Shown piece after piece: positions 58,119-64,000 of a stretch of 64,000 nucleotides of DNA (within the stretch, counting starts at the first letter, position 1; each line of letters begins with the position of its first letter). A program made the position numbers and the translations under genes. Source of the DNA: Hyaloscypha bicolor E (Eukaryota; Ascomycota; Leotiomycetes; Helotiales; Hyaloscyphaceae); assembly GCF_002865645.1 (NCBI RefSeq), contig NW_020194512.1:4009183-4073182 (forward strand), in the 5' to 3' direction. Under the pieces are notes generated by a model, which saw nothing but the letters and a program-made list of their open reading frames with translations, was not told the DNA's origin and made no database searches.

Positions 58119-58626
58119 CGCAGCTCCTTCTTTGAATAAATAAAAGAGCTGTCAGGAGAAAGGGGGATTAATAGAGGTGATAACTGAGGAATTGAAAAAT
58201 GATTTTTGTTGGAAAACAAATACGAAGCAGAACTATTCATAGATGGAGACGTTTCTAGTTTAAAAATATACAAATAACCGCTGACCTTCACAAGACCCGA
58301 CTTATGTGACCGAGTGACCAATAACAGCAACGATGAAGCGCTCGCGAGCTGTGATGAACATTTATTCGAGCGCAGACGGTAAGACACTTGGCTGAACGGT
58401 GATCGGGGCAGGAGAGGAGGCTCCACCGAGCTATTGCTCAGTATGTTTGATTGCCTTGGTACAAATAAAGAATTCAAAGATATCTCAGTCCATCGCAATG
58501 GAGGTCAATTTATAATAAGGAGGCAACTGAGCTTCAAGATGTATTGAATGTTATTGATGACATTGATCAATTGGCAACAAGGAAGGTTGGGGGGGGGGGC
58601 TACTCATCCGGCCCGCCAGCTTTCCT
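58119..58626. other. spacer between HET gene promoter and GatB 3' end
   Basis: Holds the HET gene's upstream region and the GatB 3' end. A run of about ten G bases lies near 58590. No gene seen. Confidence 0.5.
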
Positions 58627-60465
58627 TTACCTATGCTCCTCGATAAGCTTCCTCACAACCTCCCTCGCTTTCGTAGCATCAACCCTCCCATCCTGATCCG
58701 CTCGCATCATCTGCCCAACGAGGAAGTTGATTTTGCCTTCCTTTCCAGCAAGGATCTCTTCTACCACCTTCGTATTGCCATCCAGTATCTCCCTGGCTAA
58801 ATCGTCGTATTCCGCGTCAGACAAAGGCCTGAACCACAGCCCTTCCCTCTCAATGATGCCCTGCGCCGTCTCCTCTTTGCCCGTCAACCCAGCTTCAAAC
58901 AATTCCGAAAGAACCTTCTTCGCCGTCCTCCCAGTGATTTTTTTAAGAGAGAGGAACTGCACAAGTTGCGCCAGTTGTTTTGCTGGGATGACACTATCGC
59001 CTTTCGAAGTTATCTTAAGCGGATTCTCCTCATCCGCAAGATCATTTGCAAGACCTCCCATCTCATGCAACACCCAGTTCCCACACAGCTTCCCTACCTC
59101 CTCTGTCGGTTCCTCAGAACTGATAGCAAGGTATTCATCGACCACGTTACGGAAATACTCCACTCTCCCGCCCTCGTTGAGCGAGATGAGCGACATGGCG
59201 TCCTTGGTTGTGAGGCCGTACTCCTTGGTCAGGATAAGGATTTCTTCATCCGGCAGAACGCCGAGGGTGGACTGGAGGTGTTCGATGAGGTCGTCGCCGA
59301 TGACGACGGGTGCGAGGTCGGGGTCGGGCATGTACCTGTAATCCACCTCCCCTTCTTTTCCTCGTAGTCTTTTCGTCTCCGTGCTGCCGATCGTCCAGCC
59401 TCGAGTCTCGCCTTCAATCACCCCACCGTTCTCGAGGACGGAAATCTGCCGGTCCCGCTCGGCGATGATGGCATCTTCGACGGCTTTGAAGCTGCTTAAA
59501 TTCTTGATTTCGGTCCTTTGGCCGAGACCTGTCACTCCCCCGTATGAATTTGAAGATGTGGAGGGAGAGTCACGTCTTCGAACCGATACGTTGACATCTG
59601 CTCGTAAACCGCCGGATTGCATTCCAAGTACACAAGCATCCACCGCATTCAACAAGAGCTGTATCTTCCTGACCAACGCAGTAGCCGTACTCGGATGGTG
59701 TATCTGCGGGAGCGTGATGATTTCAATTAAGGGGAGCCCAACCCTGTTGAAATCCAGCAGGTGTATTTCCCCAGGCTGCGAGATTGTTTTTGCGGTATCC
59801 TGCTCCATCTGTATCTGCTTAATCCCAATCTTCACCTGCTCCCCATCTTCCGCCGCAATCCCATCATGTGAAAATAGCGTAATATGTCCATCCCTCGCAA
59901 ACGGCTCATAGTACTGGGTGATCTGGTACCCGGCCGGTTGATCCCAGTGAAAGTAATGCTTACGATCGAAACGACTCGTTTTCTGGATCTCGCAGTTCAA
60001 TGCTAGCGCAGCCCGGAGGGCAGGTATTAGGGTTTCCTTCTGGAATGTAGGTTGGGAGCCAGGCATTGCAACATCGAAGAGGGCGACGTGTGTGTTGGGG
60101 GCATCGTTGATGCTGGAGGAGGCGGCGGAGAAGAGCTTTCGTGCGGTGTTTAGCTGGGCGTGGATCTCGATGCCGACCGTCAGTTCCCAGCTGTCTAGCT
60201 TCTGGCTATCCTGCTTCGACTTCTTCCCCGTGCCCTCGGCCTTCCTCTTCTTTGCTTCATCTTTCAACTGCTTGCGGAACGGGATTGTGGTTTCGGGGCC
60301 GGCAGATTCTGTATTTGCACTGGGCACCTGTGTTCCGTGATATCTTTTTGTAGACAGCGAGTGTGCGGTTGGTCGGCAATGTCTCACTTGTCGGAGACAT
60401 CCACCAGTGGGAAGGTGGCCCCCGAACAGGTATCTGCGAAGCACGGAGGGGGGGATTCGTGCCAT
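58627..60465 (-). CDS. mitochondrial glutamyl-tRNA(Gln) amidotransferase subunit B
   Basis: GatB, with GatA and GatF in fungi, converts Glu-tRNA(Gln) to Gln-tRNA(Gln) in mitochondria (yeast PET112). The 612-residue frame from ATG 60465 begins MARIPPSVLRRYLFGGH, basic and hydroxylated like a mitochondrial targeting peptide. Catalytic-domain landmarks follow: 'ELTVGIEIHAQL' (94-105), 'FDVAMPGSQP', 'SRFDRKHYFHWDQPAGYQIT', 'HLLDFNRVGLPLIEI', and 'GGLRADVNVSVRR'. The C-terminal helical tail ('KKITGRTAKKVLSEL') is complete, ending 'AREVVRKLIEEHR'. A longer frame reaches 60489 but the first ATG is at 60465. Intact and intronless. Confidence 0.95.
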   Translation of the reverse strand: MARIPPSVLRRYLFGGHLPTGGCLRQVRHCRPTAHSLSTKRYHGTQVPSANTESAGPETTIPFRKQLKDEAKKRKAEGTGKKSKQDSQKLDSWELTVGIEIHAQLNTARKLFSAASSSINDAPNTHVALFDVAMPGSQPTFQKETLIPALRAALALNCEIQKTSRFDRKHYFHWDQPAGYQITQYYEPFARDGHITLFSHDGIAAEDGEQVKIGIKQIQMEQDTAKTISQPGEIHLLDFNRVGLPLIEIITLPQIHHPSTATALVRKIQLLLNAVDACVLGMQSGGLRADVNVSVRRRDSPSTSSNSYGGVTGLGQRTEIKNLSSFKAVEDAIIAERDRQISVLENGGVIEGETRGWTIGSTETKRLRGKEGEVDYRYMPDPDLAPVVIGDDLIEHLQSTLGVLPDEEILILTKEYGLTTKDAMSLISLNEGGRVEYFRNVVDEYLAISSEEPTEEVGKLCGNWVLHEMGGLANDLADEENPLKITSKGDSVIPAKQLAQLVQFLSLKKITGRTAKKVLSELFEAGLTGKEETAQGIIEREGLWFRPLSDAEYDDLAREILDGNTKVVEEILAGKEGKINFLVGQMMRADQDGRVDATKAREVVRKLIEEHR

Positions 60466-61664
60466 GGGGATTGAGAGGCCCGGGAGCACAGGAGCAGCTC
60501 AATTGGATGTGACGCGTCGAGTGTGGCGAGCCCGGTGGGGAAGCTATATATGACGACAATCAGGACTGTGAAGATTGAGAGGTTGTCGAGGCTCGAGGGT
60601 GTATCGGGTGAATGCAGGCGGAGGTTGTTTGGGATGCCAGGTCCGATTCGAGGAGCACGAGGCAGGCGTGAGAGGATTGGGAGGAGGATTGGGCTGCGAA
60701 GGCTGCGAAGGCTGCGAGGGCTGCAATATCGCGTCTTGAGCCTGTTTGTCAGACTGTGCAGCGTGCTGCGGTGGTGTGCCCAAGTGGTTTGGAGGATGCG
60801 ATGAGTGGCAGCAGTGCATGTGTCCAGCAAGTATTGGTCGTGGTCGCCTCCGGGGGCGAGGCGAGCAGCAAGCGATCTACCAAGTAGAAAAGGAGCACGT
60901 CGCCCGCTGCATGCTGCTTCCTCTGGCTCTGGCTTTGAGTCTGACTGACTCTGGGCGTACGAGTCGTAGGGGACGCTGCAGACCCGTCGAGTGTTTTTCT
61001 CTCTGTCTGTTTTTCAGCAAAGTGTGGTCTGGTCTTGTCTGGTCTGGTCTGTCTGGTCCGAGAGTGAGTGCTGGTTTGCAGTCATCACTGTTTTTTTTTC
61101 CCGCTCACCACAAATAAAGTTCACGCTTCACTCTCCACTCTTCACGCTTCACTCTCTCCACTCTTCACTGCCCTCGGCAGCCAGCGCCAGCCAGCAGCCA
61201 GCGTCCTCGGGATTTGCCTAAACTCGCCAATCAGGTGCCAGCCTCGTGCCATTTGAGCCCTATCCCGCCATCCCTGTCTGCCCTGTGGGAAAACTCCCCA
61301 ATTCGCTGGCTCGTGCGCTGGGCGAAGGCGAAACACCACTGGAACCAACGACACGCCCGGCACGGCTGAGACGGGGATCATACCTAAAGATATACATCTA
61401 TATCTGCCCATATACGCGGAACTGTGCCTCCCGAATTCCCTCAATGATGGTCACCACAGCCTTTACCACCTCACTAGTCACTCCATCTCTCTTCAGCCCT
61501 CAACAATGCTCTTCAAGCACAGCTAGCCAGCTCCACGACCCGCCAACACACCGCCAGAAGCCCCAAAGCTATCCAGGTACGGGGCGTCTTTGCGCTGTTA
61601 TACCCTTTGCTTTTTGTGCTGTGGAGTGGGCACCTGAGCTGACCACCAACAGCATTTACCCGAC
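60466..61664. other. divergent intergenic region with simple repeats
   Basis: Lies between the divergent GatB and membrane-protein genes, so it holds both promoters. Simple repeats: GGCTGCGAAGGCTGCGAAGG-type units near 60695-60725, TCTGGTCTGGTCTG near 61025-61060, and CTCTCCACTCTTCACGC units near 61125-61170. Frames here are composition artefacts. Confidence 0.55.
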
Positions 61665-63717
61665 ATGACCACGAAGTACAGTGTACCATCAGTTGAATCA
61701 ATCGTCGAAGATTCTGAGGATGAATCGGAGGGGGAGATAAAAGTCAGTGACAACAATTCCTGCGACCAGGAGCATCCTCGATCTCACGACGCATCCATGA
61801 AGGCTCACAGCGGGAGGGAGAGGGAGAGGAGGGCACACAGGGCAACAGCGAACACTGGGAGGCATATTGCGAAGCCTAGGTCGAAGACTACTTTAGCGCA
61901 GAGACCAAGTACGATTGCTACCGGGGTCAATGGCTCGGATGTGACAAGACGAAGGCACAAACGAAGTCACTCCAACAAGAGTGATAGCTCCAACGAGGCC
62001 ACATCGTCGGACGAGGAGGAGCCTGCACAAGATCACAGGGCTGTGTTGGCCGCAGCCAGGGCCCGATTGAGCTCACCGTCGACCATTTCAGCTTTTACTA
62101 CCCTCACAACTGCGACCAACAACTCCGGTGGGTCAAGTGGGAGTAATTCAACAGTAACACAAGACTCGATCACAAAGCGGACAGGAAAGAAGCCGGAGGA
62201 GCCGGAAGCACCGTTGTCACCTGCTGTACCGGATCCACCAGATGTGTTTGCGTTCCTCGATAGGGATGACTCAGCGGAATCTGAGGACGGAGAGGGAGAG
62301 GATCATGAGGAAGGAGAGGGAGAAGATCATGACGAAGAAGATGAACGAGACGAAGAAGCCGAGGAGGATGACGATGATCCGGGTGAAGGCCCATCCACTT
62401 GGGCTCCTCATCAGCCCGAAATGATCATGACAACGATTGGGTCCTCGCAGAACAGCAGCGCCTCCTCTACTTCCAGCAGCTTCCACGGGGATGATACTTT
62501 CTCTCAACCAGCAGACCATGACACCGATCGAAGTGACAGCCCGGAGCGGGATGTTGATGGGAAGGAAGAACCAGCTCAAGCTCCTCCACCAACTGATCGA
62601 GTTTCCGCCAAAGTCGCGGCACAAATGGCTGCGGCTCAGCAGAGACAGAGCATGTACGCCATGCAGCAATTCGGAACTCCGAATATGCCACGCGGAAATT
62701 ACCAACTTCCTGTTGTTTCACCAAGTGTGTTGAGTTCACGATACCAGCAACAGATCAAGCCTCATGCTCTCCCACGAGCAGAGAAGATCCCTGTGACAGG
62801 GTATGAACTTCTTGCATCCCGATTATCGTATTCCAGAGACGCCGAGGAAAGAGGTGAGCGTATCAGGCCCATGTACAGAAAATTCGAAGCTCTGAACCAC
62901 CGTCTTTTATTACATCTTCAAGATGAAATCAGCGAGCTTGAAGAACAACTCCACCGCCTCGACAATGCAGACACGCAGTCCCGACGAGCAGACCGGTATA
63001 TTGTTCCCGCCTCACGTCGGGCAGCCGCACAAGCAGGAGGTGAACTGCAATGGCATAAAATGGATATTCTAGGTAAAATCGGTTACAAGCTTGGACAATA
63101 CAGTGCGGCCCTCTCCGTCTTCTCAGGCGAACGTCATTTTAACAAAAGAAACAGATCAAGCCCTCTCCTCCTTCAACTCGACACAGGCCCTTGCTCCCCC
63201 AGACCCAGAGGACATCGACCTCTACCGCTCATACCTAGAAACCGAACGCCCCATCGCGGAACATGAAACACATTTCCTAGACCCAGCAGACGACCTCGTC
63301 TCCGTCTGCTCCGACACACTGCCCCGCCCTCCCTTCCAAATGTCATCTGCATCATATGATGTTTCTTCCTCCGTGATCTCCGGCTCAGACAACGAGGTGT
63401 CACATTCCCCGCATTCCCTCTCGTCATCCCGCCTGTTATCACAAGCCGAAAATAGACATGATGGGATGGAGAAGTCTTCGCTGCCGGCACTCGCCGCAGC
63501 AATCGCGGCCATGATTCTCATCCCGATCCTAACATTCAACGTGATACCGAACTTCATCGGGAGGGTTACGGTAACGTTTCTTGTTGCGCTGGGGGCCATG
63601 TTCGGACTGGTACAGAGCGGAACGCTTGGGTACGATGCATTAGTGGGGAGCGAGGGGATTTTGTGCACTGGGGTTTATGGGGGGATTATGATCTGCTTAG
63701 CTGGTATTATGAGTTAA
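61665..63717 (+). CDS. DUF6594-like membrane protein, two exons
   Basis: Exon 1 is 61665-63102 and exon 2 is 63155-63717; the 52-nt intron (GTGCGG...AACAG) joins 'GYKLGQY' to 'NQALSSF' and gives 666 residues. The first 330 residues are Ser/acidic-rich and probably disordered, with an almost pure Asp/Glu stretch (about 205-245). The DUF6594-type domain begins near 377 ('GYELLASRLSYSRDAEER', 'EALNHRLLLHLQDEISELEE', a coiled-coil-like helix) and continues 'DIDLYRSYLETERPIAEHET'. Three hydrophobic segments close the protein ('LPALAAAIAAMILIPILT', 'RVTVTFLVALGAMFGLV', 'GVYGGIMICLAGIM'), the usual end of this family. Molecular role unknown. Confidence 0.85.
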
Positions 63718-64000
63718 ACCCCGATGCTCTTTTGATGATTTACGCTGTGTGATGATGAAATTTGGACGGATTGAAATTGTCCAGGAGTCTGGAACCGGAT
63801 TGCGATGGATTGGATTTTGATCGATTTGAGGAGGCTGGGTTTTATGATACCCCTTTGCACACCTACTTCTTTTCTTGGATGGAAGATACATAAGATTAGC
63901 AAGATGTCAAGGCCTTGAAATCGGGGTGGAAAGTGGAAACCAGACTGTATCATATATATCATATTTTCCTTGTCCGTCCTGGACTAGCAAAAATCAAAAC
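63718..64000. other. downstream flank; no gene seen
   Basis: Normal-composition 3' flank of the membrane-protein gene, up to the window end. No recognisable frame or RNA. Confidence 0.5.

Noticed and set aside
60384..60830. 148-residue minus-strand frame upstream of GatB
   Set aside because: Overlaps the GatB start and derives from simple GC repeats; low-complexity Ser/Pro/Leu with no family signs.
62170..62705. Minus-strand frames opposite the acidic region of the membrane-protein gene
   Set aside because: Leu/His/Pro richness is the shadow of GAx codons on the plus strand.
63103..63266. Unspliced continuation of the membrane-protein frame to 63266
   Set aside because: Splicing a 52-nt GT...AG intron restores the family sequence 'GQYNQALSSF' and the membrane segments.

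Overview
The window looks like a chromosome segment of a filamentous ascomycete (Pezizomycotina; Leotiomycetes is my guess, but the rank is not proven). The evidence is: introns of 48-81 nt with GT...AG ends; two HET-domain genes; a Clr5-domain relic; a DUF6594-type membrane protein; and long AT-rich blocks of Ty3/gypsy, Ty1/copia and hAT elements. In those blocks CpA and TpG are almost gone and glutamine and tryptophan codons have become TAG or TAA. That is the signature of repeat-induced point mutation (RIP).

Layout. 1-17,168 is a RIP-degraded transposon block with two minus-strand gypsy elements and one plus-strand copia element. 18,000-28,986 is gene space: a C2H2-like zinc-finger gene, a cytosolic-type histidyl-tRNA synthetase broken by one in-frame TGA, a decayed locus split by a 565-bp hAT MITE, an 11-bp minisatellite, a possible chromodomain relic, a HET gene and a truncated gene. 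28,987-38,233 is a second RIP block: a degraded plus-strand relic carrying a Tc1/mariner-like MITE, then a minus-strand gypsy element holding a solo LTR that was not mutated. 38,260-39,793 is a Clr5 pseudogene and repeats. 41,344-45,142 holds a DJ-1/PfpI-family gene and an HExxH-containing gene, both multi-exon. 46,671-50,323 is a complete but RIP-killed hAT transposon with a perfect 8-bp target duplication. 50,443-63,717 is gene space: an RBR-type E3 ligase with three CCCH fingers, a solo LTR, a second HET gene, mitochondrial GatB, and a DUF6594-like membrane protein.

The genes do not form an obvious pathway or cluster. Two are translation genes: HisRS, with a Gcn4/CpcA-type TGAGTCA site upstream, and GatB. 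Two are HET allorecognition-type genes beside repeats. The strongest new structure is the transposon record. The full-length hAT and its MITE share the terminal inverted repeat, clustered ATCGAT motifs and 8-bp duplications. A Tc1-like MITE has about 65-bp inverted repeats. Two solo LTRs have exact 5-bp duplications. Within one gypsy element the two LTRs differ sharply in RIP load.

Coordinates of degraded elements are approximate unless a target duplication is given. All family names come from reading the translations; no database search was run.
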